A stretch of DNA of 50,590 bases from Bacteroidota bacterium (GTDB lineage: Bacteria > Bacteroidota > Bacteroidia > Cytophagales > Cyclobacteriaceae): NCBI GenBank assembly GCA_024280115.1, contig JAJRQT010000102.1, forward strand, positions 1 to 50,590, read 5' to 3'. Within the stretch, counting starts at the first letter, position 1, and the number at the start of each line of letters is the position of its first letter. Positions 36,046 to 44,941 of the stretch are shown one piece after another. A program made the position numbers and the translations under genes. The notes beneath the pieces are model-generated. The model ran no database searches and was not told the origin of the DNA. It was given only the letters and a program-made list of their open reading frames with translations.

Positions 36046-36333
36046 TTGTTGTAAAAGGGCTGTAGTAAAAACTGTTGAAGCCCAAATTTAATTATTTTTG
36101 CCGGATCAAATACTTAAAGGAAAAAGAATAAAAGATAACTGTGAAAAAAAGTATTCCATTTTCTGCACCACCAGAGAAAAATAGCAGACGTAGTGGATCA
36201 TAAAAAAACCGAGTGAGCATTGCCTGACCAGATAGTTAAAATCTGCAGGAACTGGAAATACGATTTGTTGTAGCACATAGGATCAACTCATTGAAGACGG
36301 TGAATTTCACGATTTTAGTGTAAAAATAGAGTT
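36046..36333. other. Left part of the 410-base gap upstream of the 36045 operon
   Basis: Apart from the promoter, I see no ORF or RNA signal here. The rest of the gap (36334-36455) holds a repeat copy. Confidence 0.35.
36083..36110 (-). promoter_or_regulatory. Promoter of the DUF7935-dtd-mazG operon
   Basis: On the minus strand TTTG (36107-36110), 16 bases, then TAAATTTG (36083-36090), 38 bases before the start at 36045. The surrounding TTAAATTTGGGC is identical to the gcvT -7 region at 29357-29368. Confidence 0.55.
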
Positions 36334-36425
36334 AGCACCTCGGTCAGTTTCCTCTCCTTCGATGGGCAGGCCCACAGACCGGGAAAACTGGTTTGTGGTG
36401 CTCAGACCATTTAACAATCCAAATT
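36334..36425. repeat. Second copy of the 7.5-kb intergenic repeat family
   Basis: Bases 36334-36381 match 7601-7648 at about 80 percent over 48 bases without gaps (CCTCGGTC...CACAGACCG). Bases 36390-36425 match 7503-7537 (GGTTTGTGG...AACAATCCAAATT). The two blocks are in reversed order relative to the 7.5-kb copy, and the inverted-repeat arms are more decayed. Confidence 0.7.
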
Positions 36426-36455
36426 ATTCTAAACCGATTACTCCTGGAAATACCG

Positions 36456-36818
36456 TTAATCTTTCCTGGCGCTCGATTGGGTAACAACAGCTCTTTTGCA
36501 AATACCTCCAATGGGTGGATTAAATTTTGAAATGGATATTTCTATAAAAGTTACGAGGGCAAAATTATTGAAGACTTCATTCATTATTCGACCGCCAATA
36601 TTTTCCAGCAATCTAGATGGTTTGCTCATTTCTTCGCGGATGATCTTATAAAGCTCTTCATAATCGATGGTTTCTGATAATTTATCATCCTCGCCCGCTT
36701 TTTGCAAGGATGTTTCTATAGTGATATCCACACCATATTTATTTCCAATCTTTTGTTCTTCATCGTAGTAGCCATGAAATGCGAAGAACTCCAGGCCTTC
36801 TAATGTGATTTTGCCCAT
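36456..36818 (-). CDS. folB: Dihydroneopterin aldolase
   Basis: A 120-residue FolB, which cleaves dihydroneopterin to hydroxymethyl-dihydropterin in folate synthesis. Visible motifs are FHGYYDEEQKIGN (catalytic Glu region), DYEELYKIIREE (substrate pocket) and VTFIEISISKFNPPIGG near the end, where Lys precedes Phe instead of Pro. Length is normal. It starts 3 bases after the divIVA stop, so the two are one transcription unit. Confidence 0.93.
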   Translation of the reverse strand: MGKITLEGLEFFAFHGYYDEEQKIGNKYGVDITIETSLQKAGEDDKLSETIDYEELYKIIREEMSKPSRLLENIGGRIMNEVFNNFALVTFIEISISKFNPPIGGICKRAVVTQSSARKD

Positions 36819-36821
36819 TGA

Positions 36822-37544
36822 TTATTCGAGGAGGTCAAAAAATGATTTTTCAGTGCTTTCTGACTGATCTGTAGATTTTTTCTTTCTTTTTTCCAGATTT
36901 CTTACTTTTATTTCTTCTTGTTCAATAGATTTTTCCAGCTTTTCACTACTGAATTTGAGATTATTCAGATCATAATTCTCAGCAAATTCGCGCGCCTCTT
37001 TGATATATTTATCAATATCGAGTTTGTCTTTTTGCTTGTTAAATTTTTGAACCCGGTCAAGAGTTGAGGAAGATAAATTTGTAAGGTCAGCAATCAGATT
37101 TTCCTTCAGACTCAATGCGGCATTGAAGTTGTGCTCCAGTGATTTAATCTCACTCAGCATATTTCCAATGATTTCCCTTGCGTGTTTTTCAGTATTTTCA
37201 ATGATTAACCTGGATTTCGCCTTGGCTTCCCTAACGATATTTTCTGACTTCATTTCAGCTTCTTTAAAATGAAGTTCGGCCGCTTTATTGGCCTGCTCAA
37301 TCATATTTGCCCCGGTATCTTCTGCAGTTTTTAGCGTTTTATAAAGAGAATTTTCAACTTCACGAAGCTTTGCAATTTCCTTTTCTGAAGACTCAAGCTT
37401 GATTTTTAATTCCTTCTTTTCATCGATGAATTTTTCCCATTCAGAGCTTAGAATTTGTAGAAACGCAATTACTTCATCTTTGTCAAACCCTCTGAAAACT
37501 TTTTCAAAAGTCTTCTGTCTTATTTCTAATGGTGTAATCTTCAT
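36822..37544 (-). CDS. DivIVA-domain coiled-coil protein
   Basis: A 240-residue protein with an N-terminal DivIVA domain (KITPLEIRQKTFEKVFRGFDKDEVIAFLQ, 2-30) followed by a long coiled coil (about 35-180) and a charged Lys/Glu/Ser tail ending FFDLLE. DivIVA proteins recognise curved membrane and recruit division or polarity partners in Gram-positives; in Bacteroidota the role is not established. It sits directly before folB and has a TATATTTG box upstream. Confidence 0.88.
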   Translation of the reverse strand: MKITPLEIRQKTFEKVFRGFDKDEVIAFLQILSSEWEKFIDEKKELKIKLESSEKEIAKLREVENSLYKTLKTAEDTGANMIEQANKAAELHFKEAEMKSENIVREAKAKSRLIIENTEKHAREIIGNMLSEIKSLEHNFNAALSLKENLIADLTNLSSSTLDRVQKFNKQKDKLDIDKYIKEAREFAENYDLNNLKFSSEKLEKSIEQEEIKVRNLEKRKKKSTDQSESTEKSFFDLLE

Positions 37545-37597
37545 TATGCCAATTTCTTTGAATTTTCTAAAAAAGTATTCTTATGACTAGTAAAATA

Positions 37598-37605
37598 CAA
37601 ATATA
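37598..37605 (-). promoter_or_regulatory. Putative -7 box of divIVA-folB
   Basis: On the minus strand TATATTTG fits TAnnTTTG, 54 bases before the divIVA start; a TTTG lies 14 bases further upstream, closer than usual. It is just after the stop of the upstream WD40 gene. Confidence 0.45.
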
Positions 37606-37625
37606 AACTTAAAATTGTACAAATA

Positions 37626-38540
37626 TTAATTTTTAAACTCCAAATCCCAAATAGATATTTTTCTATCATCACTGCTCGAAATAAATTGATTTTTATAACT
37701 GGTCCAAAGCACTTTATTAACAGAAGATACATGACCGGCATATCTGGATTTATCAATAACTTTTAAAAGTTTAAATTCATTTAAATCCCAAACCTTAATT
37801 GATTTATCCATACTTCCCGTAATCATAAAACGATTATCCGGACTGATACTTAACGAATTAATCGCATATATGTGTGCAATTACAGAATGCTCAGGTTCGT
37901 AATGGTTAATTGAATTCCAACTTTTCAGGTGTGCATCTCTGCTCGCACTTATCAAATGATTGTTTTGGGGATTGTAGTCCAGGGTAAATACTGATAAGGT
38001 ATGTGCTTTGATTAGATATTTTTGTTTGTAATCATCCAAATCCAGTATTCTGATTGTACTATCACTCAATCCTACTGCAATCTCTCCCAGATTAGGATTA
38101 ACGGCAATTGATCGTACACTTTTATCCCCCAGTCTCACCTTTTTTACAAATGACATCATACGGAGATCCAGCACATAAAATGTACCATCTGCCGAGCCGA
38201 CAAATATTTTATCTTCATTACTTTTTATATCAAAAATCCGGGCATTTGAAATCTTCAGGGACCCGGATTCTTTTTTATTGCTTATATTGATTAAGTGAAT
38301 TCCATTGAAATTCTGACCTACGATCATCATTTGTTCAGCTTGCCGGCAATGAATGGCATAGACTGAGTTATTCATTCGGGCGAGCAGTTGTCCATCTTCA
38401 GGATCCTTAAGATCCCATTCAACCACCATCCCGTCTCCTGCAGCGGAGTAAAATATATTTTCGGATAGACCTCTCTCAAGCGTATATACACAATCCTGAT
38501 GCCCGTCAAGACCATAAAGCTTTTGAACATTTATTTTCAT
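37626..38540 (-). CDS. WD40-repeat protein
   Basis: A 304-residue beta-propeller, about seven WD40 blades. Repeat ends are VVEWDL (about 43), FYVLDL, IRILDL, LKSWNS, IKVWDL and ISIWDL, each preceded by a GH/H-containing strand. No signal peptide, so probably cytoplasmic. Such proteins are scaffolds; partners are unknown. It is divergent from the PPTase gene with 56 bases between starts. Confidence 0.92.
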   Translation of the reverse strand: MKINVQKLYGLDGHQDCVYTLERGLSENIFYSAAGDGMVVEWDLKDPEDGQLLARMNNSVYAIHCRQAEQMMIVGQNFNGIHLINISNKKESGSLKISNARIFDIKSNEDKIFVGSADGTFYVLDLRMMSFVKKVRLGDKSVRSIAVNPNLGEIAVGLSDSTIRILDLDDYKQKYLIKAHTLSVFTLDYNPQNNHLISASRDAHLKSWNSINHYEPEHSVIAHIYAINSLSISPDNRFMITGSMDKSIKVWDLNEFKLLKVIDKSRYAGHVSSVNKVLWTSYKNQFISSSDDRKISIWDLEFKN

Positions 38541-38596
38541 AGAACCATTTTATTCATATTTTTATGAACTGCAAATTCATTTACCGTAATAATTTA

Positions 38597-39232
38597 ATGC
38601 CAATAATAAAATTAGACAAAATCAATAGCAATTCTTTTTGGTGTATCTGGGAAATTACCGAAACTGTTGATCAATTACTGGAATTGATTACACTTAGTAA
38701 AGATGGTCAAAAAGAGATAGACGGCATTAGTCACCCAATAAAACAGAAGGAGCGATTGGCTTCAAGATGCTGTATTCAGGAGCTTGTAAAGAAAGTGGGA
38801 AAAGAATATCATGGCATAGTCAAAGACAAACACGATAAACCACATTTAATAGACATTAATTACCACATTTCCATTTCTCATTGTTTTCCGTATGCTGTGG
38901 CGATTTTGCATAAAAAACTGCCCGTAGGAATTGATATTGAAAAACCAGTAGAAAAATTAGGCAGGATTGCACACCGCTATTTAAATAAGGAAGAATTTGC
39001 TGACTCAGAAGGCGATGTAAAAAAGCTGTGTATTTATTGGTCGGGAAAAGAAGCAATTTATAAGCTCAATGGAAAAATAGGTCTGAATTTCAAAAGACAT
39101 ATCAGGATTGCCCCATTTACACTGCATAAAAAAGATGTCATAAGATCAGAGTTTACTGTGGAGGGTATAACTGTGAGAATCGCCTTAAATTACCAGGCTG
39201 TTAATGATCACCTCGTCTGCTATTGCTCTTAA
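38597..39232 (+). CDS. 4'-phosphopantetheinyl transferase family protein
   Basis: A 211-residue Sfp-type transferase that moves phosphopantetheine from CoA to carrier proteins. Mg-binding motif GIDIEKP (about 111-117, Asp113) and WSGKEAIYK (about 148-156, with the Glu and Lys) are intact; ISISHC (about 91-96) is the upstream His motif. I chose the ATG at 38597 since MPIIKLDKI fits the family start; a longer frame begins at 38564. No PKS or NRPS gene is near, so the target may be the fatty-acid ACP or a distant cluster. Confidence 0.9.
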   Translation: MPIIKLDKINSNSFWCIWEITETVDQLLELITLSKDGQKEIDGISHPIKQKERLASRCCIQELVKKVGKEYHGIVKDKHDKPHLIDINYHISISHCFPYAVAILHKKLPVGIDIEKPVEKLGRIAHRYLNKEEFADSEGDVKKLCIYWSGKEAIYKLNGKIGLNFKRHIRIAPFTLHKKDVIRSEFTVEGITVRIALNYQAVNDHLVCYCS

Positions 39233-39307
39233 TTTGTATAATTGAATCTACCGAAAGTTGAGTTTCTCTTTCCACAAATAATTACATTACAAGGCCAATT
39301 CAATTTC

Positions 39308-40165
39308 TCAGATTTTTGGCGAATTATCAATAGAATTCAACAACTGCTTCACCTCGTCTGATTTTTGATGATCATTGAGCTTTTCAAATGAAATCACCAA
39401 ATTCCGCAATACTCTTTTTATAATGTCCTCATTTGTACATGGTTCAAAAAACAAATCCATGGGATTGAGATGAAGTTGCTGAACATAATTTTCAATATCA
39501 GATTTTGAAAAAATCAATCCTTTATTGAATGCGTTTATATAAAAACGATGCCTTTCTGTCTTGTAGGTGCACATAAAAAGATTTGGCAAGTTGACGCCAT
39601 AAATCGGCAACTCCAGTTTTTGGGCAATGAGTATATATATAATCGACAAAGATATGGGATTGCCGCGCCGGGTTTCCAGTACCACATTTACCATGGAATT
39701 TCCCGGAGAATGAAAGTTTTTATTATTTGCCCTAAATTTCAATTTTTCGAATATGGCAGTATTGATCGTTTTTATCTGATCAAAAGGATGCATATCTTTT
39801 TTAAAATCAAGCCATACTTCATAATAAAGCTGCTCAATCTCTTTTTTCAGAAAGCTCAATTCAAGGTCAGGGTATTGATAGGTAGCAACAATCCACGCAC
39901 CTTCCAGCAGATCTTTTGCACCGTTTTTCACCCATTCTCCCAACCTGTATTTTAAATGATCGAATTGAAGGGCATGGATCAATTCTTCAATTTTTCTTTG
40001 AACGGATGGATTAAAACTGCTTTCCCATTCTTTTTCCAGAAAAGGGATCACATTATTTCCAATTGAGATAATCCTATCCTCCACATGCCTGATCACTTCA
40101 TTGTCCTCATCTTCCAACAGAGAAACCAGTGCTTTCAACTCCTTTTTGTCCAGTGTGTTATCCAA
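39308..40165 (-). CDS. Transglutaminase-like (SirB1-type) protein
   Basis: A 285-residue protein. The N-terminal half (about 1-75) is helical, HEAT-like (LVSLLEDEDNEVIRHVEDRI), followed by a Transglut_core2 domain with NVVLETRRGNPISLSIIYILIAQKL-type pattern (about 160-190) and LPIYGVNLPNLFMCTY. Where many relatives have PGHF this protein has PNLF, so the His often seen there is lost; catalysis is doubtful. It follows the MCE gene by 78 bases and belongs to the same direction group. Confidence 0.82.
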   Translation of the reverse strand: MDNTLDKKELKALVSLLEDEDNEVIRHVEDRIISIGNNVIPFLEKEWESSFNPSVQRKIEELIHALQFDHLKYRLGEWVKNGAKDLLEGAWIVATYQYPDLELSFLKKEIEQLYYEVWLDFKKDMHPFDQIKTINTAIFEKLKFRANNKNFHSPGNSMVNVVLETRRGNPISLSIIYILIAQKLELPIYGVNLPNLFMCTYKTERHRFYINAFNKGLIFSKSDIENYVQQLHLNPMDLFFEPCTNEDIIKRVLRNLVISFEKLNDHQKSDEVKQLLNSIDNSPKI

Positions 40166-40243
40166 AATTTAGTTATATATTAAAAATCATGGAAATATTT
40201 TATTCAACTTTTTCAATATGAATAATAAAGAAACAAAGGAGTG

Positions 40244-41203
40244 CTATTCCTTATTTTTTTTCTTTTTCTTCTCACTTTTATCCTTCTTCCCAAACACAGA
40301 AACCTGTACATATCTTTGCGGATTTTCCTGGAAATCCACAAGTAAGCGATCCATATCCCTGGCAGTATTGCTCATGTAAATATAAAGTGAATCGTCATTC
40401 ATCAATTTGCCCATTGTCCCATGACCATCCCGAAGACTATCCATATTGGCACTGATATTATCAAGCATAATATGGGTTTTTTCTAATGTTTTGGATAGTT
40501 CAAGGGTTTTAAGAGAATCTGTCAACTGAGCAACATTTGTCAATATTGGTTTCAAATCTATTAGTAAAGCTGCCAATTGCTCGGAGTTTTTATTAAGATT
40601 GTCCAGCAAAACGTAAATCTTATTTTCCATGGTTGGCAAATTACTACTCATATTTGCAGTAATATCCTCGATATTGGCAAGTGTATTATTTATTTTTTGA
40701 CTATTTCCGCTGAAGCTTTCCAATATTAAATTTATCCTCGTAATAGTAGTGCCAATATTATCAGCAACCGGGCCGGCACTTTGTTTCAGGAACTCAGTGA
40801 TGCCCGCATCAATCTCTGATTTTAGCGTATCTCCATCCTGATAATACTGATCGGTTGAATCACTGAGCATAAGCTCAATTGCTTTACTGCCTAAAAAATC
40901 GGTATTTACCAGCCTGGCAATGGTTCCATGTTTTAACCGTATTTTACTATCGATATCAATTTCTACAGAAATAAGATTATCCTTGTCTTGCAATATCTGT
41001 ATGGTACTTACTCTCCCAACGCTTAAACCATTAATTACTACCGGATTGGAATTTGTGAGTCCATCGATATTTTGGTAAAGAGCGTAATACTTTATTGTGT
41101 CTTTGAATAAATTTATGCCCTTCAAAAAGTTAAAACCAAAATAAAGAATGGTAATGGAGACAACTGCAAGTAAACCTATTTTAAATTCTTTGGAGACGTT
41201 CAC
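40244..41203 (-). CDS. MCE (MlaD-type) lipid-transport protein
   Basis: A 319-residue protein: one N-terminal span (about 8-26, KIGLLAVVSITILYFGF), one MCE domain (about 38-115, YALYQNIDGLTNSNPVVING then VGRVSTIQI), then a long helical region (about 140-280) and a Lys-rich C-terminus. MCE proteins form hexameric rings carrying lipids between membranes. Normally an ABC permease and ATPase accompany it, but none is here. It starts 11 bases after the amidase stop, so both are co-transcribed. Neighbouring LptD suggests an envelope-lipid locus. Confidence 0.92.
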   Translation of the reverse strand: MNVSKEFKIGLLAVVSITILYFGFNFLKGINLFKDTIKYYALYQNIDGLTNSNPVVINGLSVGRVSTIQILQDKDNLISVEIDIDSKIRLKHGTIARLVNTDFLGSKAIELMLSDSTDQYYQDGDTLKSEIDAGITEFLKQSAGPVADNIGTTITRINLILESFSGNSQKINNTLANIEDITANMSSNLPTMENKIYVLLDNLNKNSEQLAALLIDLKPILTNVAQLTDSLKTLELSKTLEKTHIMLDNISANMDSLRDGHGTMGKLMNDDSLYIYMSNTARDMDRLLVDFQENPQRYVQVSVFGKKDKSEKKKKKNKE

Positions 41204-41214
41204 GTATTATAGTT

Positions 41215-42021
41215 TTAGTTGATGGTTGATTCGATTTCATTTTTATAATCTCTAAAAGCTCTAAAAAGCCCTGACGCAATTAATGTTTGACCGTAAGGGT
41301 CATTCAGGTATTTTTCTTCCTTCTTGTTACTCAAATATCCAGTCTCAACCAAAACACTAGGCATTGAGGTTCTGTACAAAACCCAAAATCCGGCTTGTCT
41401 TACTCCTCTACTCTTTCTTCTAACTCTTTCTTTGAATTGATGTTCAATTTTATCCGCCAATCTCAGGCTATTTTCTAAATATGCACTTTGATAAAGAGAA
41501 AACAAAATATATGACTCAGGAGAATTAGGATCAAACCCCTCGTAAACCTCTTTATTTCCATCTTCCAAAAGAATTACAGCATTTTCTCTTTTTGCAACAT
41601 CAAAATTAGCGTCTGATGTATGCATACCCATAATATATGTTTCTGTTCCGTAAATCCCCTGTTTACGCTTTTCAGATGTATTTTTTGGGAGACTATTGCA
41701 GTGGATTGAAATAAATAAATCTGCTCCGTTTTTATTTGCAATTTGCGATCGCTGTTCTAACTCAATAAACTTGTCAGACGACCGTGTATAAATTACCTTT
41801 ACATCTTTTAAATATTTTTTAATGATTTTTCCGAGTTCAAGGGCGATTTTAAGCGCGATGTCTTTTTCTTTTGAGGAAGTTCCTATTGTACCGGAATCCT
41901 TACCGCCATGTCCGGCATCGATCACAACAGTATTTATATTTAAATCCCGTTCGTCAACAGAGGTAAAGGCACTCATTAGGAATAGCATTGTCAGACTGAT
42001 GGTAAAAACAATATTTTTCAC
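41215..42021 (-). CDS. N-acetylmuramoyl-L-alanine amidase (Amidase_3)
   Basis: A 268-residue exported AmiC-type amidase that cuts the peptide off peptidoglycan during cell separation. The signal peptide is at about 3-20. Zinc ligands appear in VVIDAGHGGKDSG (His38), KEKD (Glu52) and FISIHCNS (His107), and the catalytic Glu in SVLVETGYLSN near residue 230. Length is short and lacks a binding domain. It leads the operon amidase-MCE (11-base gap) and then the transglutaminase-like gene, and is divergent from LptD. Confidence 0.94.
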   Translation of the reverse strand: MKNIVFTISLTMLFLMSAFTSVDERDLNINTVVIDAGHGGKDSGTIGTSSKEKDIALKIALELGKIIKKYLKDVKVIYTRSSDKFIELEQRSQIANKNGADLFISIHCNSLPKNTSEKRKQGIYGTETYIMGMHTSDANFDVAKRENAVILLEDGNKEVYEGFDPNSPESYILFSLYQSAYLENSLRLADKIEHQFKERVRRKSRGVRQAGFWVLYRTSMPSVLVETGYLSNKKEEKYLNDPYGQTLIASGLFRAFRDYKNEIESTIN

Positions 42022-42096
42022 AATTTTGCGATTGTTTTTAAATGAACGTTTATCATTGCGTAAAATTGGGATTTTTTCTTTAAACTGAAAAACAGA

Positions 42097-44802
42097 GTGT
42101 TAAAATTAAAACACCTATTTCTTTTTCTTCTTTGGATATCTGCTGTGGGTTTGAATGTGAGCTATGGTCAGAAGGGGAATAATGCCATATCCCAGCCTGA
42201 CAGTTTAGCACAAAATATGGTCAATGATTCAACCCAGAGCTCTATATCAAGCGCAGATAGCCTTTCGGTAAGTGCTGACTCGTTGGCAAGAGAAAAAGAA
42301 ATTGGAGATATTGAGACAACGATTCAGTATAGTGCGGTGGATTCTATCCGAATGGATATCCCTAATCAGATTGTGAAACTGTATGGTGATGCTAAAATTG
42401 TTTATGGTAAGATAGAGTTGACGGCAGCTGAAATAGAAATTAATTATTCAACACAGATTATTTCAGCCAAGGGTTCTGTCGATTCCCTGGGGAATACAAG
42501 AGGCAAACCGGTTTTCCAGGATGGTAACGAAACTTTTGAAACCGATGACATGAAATACAACTTCCAGTCGAAAAAAGCCATTATTGACGGAGTTGTGACA
42601 CAACAGGGTGATGCTGTATTGCAAGGGTCGAAAGTATTTAAAAACCAGTATGACGAATTGTTCATTAAAGACGCAAAATATACCACCTGCAATCTGGCGA
42701 ATCCTCATTTTCACATACAATCCTCCAAATTAAAAGTCATCCCTGGTAATAAAGTAATTTCAGGGCCTTTTCATATTAAAATTAAAGACATCCCTACGCC
42801 AATTGGTTTTGCCTTTGGAATGTTCCCCGTACCAAAAAAGAAAGTGTCTGGTGTAATTTTCCCTTCCTATGGTGAAGAAAAAAGGCGTGGATTTTTCCTT
42901 AAAAACGGGGGTTATTATTTCGCGGTAAATGACTATGTGGACCTGCAGTTAACAGGAGAAATATATTCAAAGGGAAGCTGGGGGTTAAGCGCAGCTTCAA
43001 GCTATAATAAAAGATACTCATATACCGGGCGTTTTAGTGCAAGATACAACAATCAGACAGGGTTAACAGAAGGTGATTCCACCGTAATCAATGATTTTTG
43101 GGTCAACTGGAGTCACAGCCCAAAATCAAAAGGATCGAGTAGGTTTTCTGCATCGGTGAATGCCGGTAGTTCTACTTACAACCAAAATAATCCTACCGCA
43201 GATTTAAGGAATACCCTTAACCAGGATTTCAATTCAAGTGTCTCATATTCAACTACATTTAAAGGCACGCCATTCAGTATGAATGCCAGCAGCCGTCTGC
43301 AACAAAATGTCAATACCGGTCTGGTAAATCTGCTACTCCCTGAGCTTTCTTTAAATATGAGCAGGATTTATCCTTTTAAATTCGGCGCCACCTCTGCCAA
43401 AAACTGGATTCAAAAAATCAGCTTCTCCTGGAATATGAACAGTACAAACAGAGCGTCCAATAAAGCAATTGGTTCTCCCGGATTTCCTGTGGTTGGTTAC
43501 AATCTGGAAAATGACACCATTGTACCTGTAAGCGCACTAGGTCTTGCAGGATTATGGGAAAGAGCACAAAATGGGGTCAGGCATCAAATCCCTATTTCCA
43601 CCTCCATGAATATGTTTAAATTCATCACCTTTAGTCCAAGTTTTAATTATTCGGAATTATGGTATTTCAAGGAACTAAACTATCGATGGATAGACGAAGA
43701 AGCGGCAGTAAAGGTCGATACCGTTAACAAATTTTCCCGAGCATTCCAATATAGCGGTTCAGGTTCTTTCAATACACGACTTTATGGTACATTAAATTTT
43801 AAAGGGGAAAAAATTCAGGCAATCCGCCATGTCATGATTCCCTCAGTTTCAATGAGTTTTAGTCCGGATTTCTCTGATGAGAAATATGGATACTACCAGG
43901 ATGTGCAAATTGATACATTGGGTAATACCAGGAGGCTATCGAAATATCAGGGGTTTGTGTACGGCACACCCTCGGCGGGCCAAAATGCATCAGTCTCATT
44001 TGCTCTTTCTAACAATGTGGAAATGAAGGTGAAAACCAAGAAGGATACTACCGACAAAGCCAGGAAAGTTGTGATATTTGATAACATTTCTCTGAATTCC
44101 AGCTATAATTTTTTGGCGGACTCCTTCCAGCTTGCGCCCGTAAGAATTTCTGCCAGAACCAAGATATTTAACAAAAAATTAGATATCAGTTTTAACTCAA
44201 CGCTGGATCCATACATATATCAATTGGATAGCATATATTTTACAAGCAATGGCGATAAAAAAGTTGCACAGCGAAGAAGAAATATTTATGCGTGGGACAT
44301 TGGTGAAGGTTTCGGACAGTTGACTCAAGCAACTCTGGCTTTGGGGATGAGCCTCAATCCGAAAGCGAGAGATAAAAATAATAAACGCGAAGAAGAGCTT
44401 GGGCCATTGAGTGCTGAAGAAGAATTGCAGTTAGAATTTATTAAAAATAACCCGGAATTGTATGTTGATTTTAGCATTCCCTGGGATTTGAGGTTTAACT
44501 ATAACGTTAGCTATAGAAAGCGGGGTTTTGAAGATGCGGATATTATCCAGGCATTGACATTTAGCGGAAGCATCACCTTCACTGAAAAGTGGAATATGTC
44601 GTTTAGTTCTGGTTTTGACTTTGAAAGTCTTGCATTTACTCAAACAAATTTCAACATTTCCAGAGACCTCCATTGCTGGCAAATGAATTTCTCATGGGTA
44701 CCTTTTGGCCGATACCAGTCCTATTATTTAACAATAAATGCAAAATCTTCCTTATTACAAGATTTAAAAGTTAACAAACAGAGAAGCTGGTTTGACAACT
44801 GA
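42097..44802 (+). CDS. lptD: LptD-like LPS-assembly outer membrane protein
   Basis: A 901-residue putative LptD. The start is GTG at 42097, with a signal peptide (about 3-25, ending YGQ). An N-terminal OstA/LptA-like domain (about 70-215: IPNQIVKLYGDAKIVYGKIE, ISAKGSVDSLG, KDAKYTTCNL) binds LPS, followed by about 26 beta-strands of an LptD barrel (residues about 225-890) rich in aromatic and Ser/Asn repeats (RRGFFLKNGGYYF, NFSWVPFGRY). It should insert LPS in the outer leaflet, together with LptE. The divergent amidase/MCE pair agrees with the usual Bacteroidota neighbourhood as I know it. Confidence 0.9.
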   Translation: MLKLKHLFLFLLWISAVGLNVSYGQKGNNAISQPDSLAQNMVNDSTQSSISSADSLSVSADSLAREKEIGDIETTIQYSAVDSIRMDIPNQIVKLYGDAKIVYGKIELTAAEIEINYSTQIISAKGSVDSLGNTRGKPVFQDGNETFETDDMKYNFQSKKAIIDGVVTQQGDAVLQGSKVFKNQYDELFIKDAKYTTCNLANPHFHIQSSKLKVIPGNKVISGPFHIKIKDIPTPIGFAFGMFPVPKKKVSGVIFPSYGEEKRRGFFLKNGGYYFAVNDYVDLQLTGEIYSKGSWGLSAASSYNKRYSYTGRFSARYNNQTGLTEGDSTVINDFWVNWSHSPKSKGSSRFSASVNAGSSTYNQNNPTADLRNTLNQDFNSSVSYSTTFKGTPFSMNASSRLQQNVNTGLVNLLLPELSLNMSRIYPFKFGATSAKNWIQKISFSWNMNSTNRASNKAIGSPGFPVVGYNLENDTIVPVSALGLAGLWERAQNGVRHQIPISTSMNMFKFITFSPSFNYSELWYFKELNYRWIDEEAAVKVDTVNKFSRAFQYSGSGSFNTRLYGTLNFKGEKIQAIRHVMIPSVSMSFSPDFSDEKYGYYQDVQIDTLGNTRRLSKYQGFVYGTPSAGQNASVSFALSNNVEMKVKTKKDTTDKARKVVIFDNISLNSSYNFLADSFQLAPVRISARTKIFNKKLDISFNSTLDPYIYQLDSIYFTSNGDKKVAQRRRNIYAWDIGEGFGQLTQATLALGMSLNPKARDKNNKREEELGPLSAEEELQLEFIKNNPELYVDFSIPWDLRFNYNVSYRKRGFEDADIIQALTFSGSITFTEKWNMSFSSGFDFESLAFTQTNFNISRDLHCWQMNFSWVPFGRYQSYYLTINAKSSLLQDLKVNKQRSWFDN

Positions 44803-44836
44803 TGTACTTTTCTGTACGCCTCTGCACTGTTTTTAC

Positions 44837-44868
44837 TTGTTTTAAAATAAAGTAAATGCATATATTTG
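44837..44868 (+). promoter_or_regulatory. Promoter of the DUF6089-OmpA pair
   Basis: TTG (44837-44839), 21 bases, then TATATTTG (44861-44868), about 73 bases before the start codon. It fits the -33/-7 consensus. Confidence 0.55.
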
Positions 44869-44941
44869 CTTCCGGATTTTTTTATTGTTTCTTCATTGAA
44901 AATCAATAATTAATTATTTTGAGCATTGAAAACCTAAAACA

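Noticed and set aside
44803..44906. A hairpin (GTAC...GTAC) after LptD as a terminator
   Set aside because: The stem is only four base pairs, with no clean T tract directly after it.
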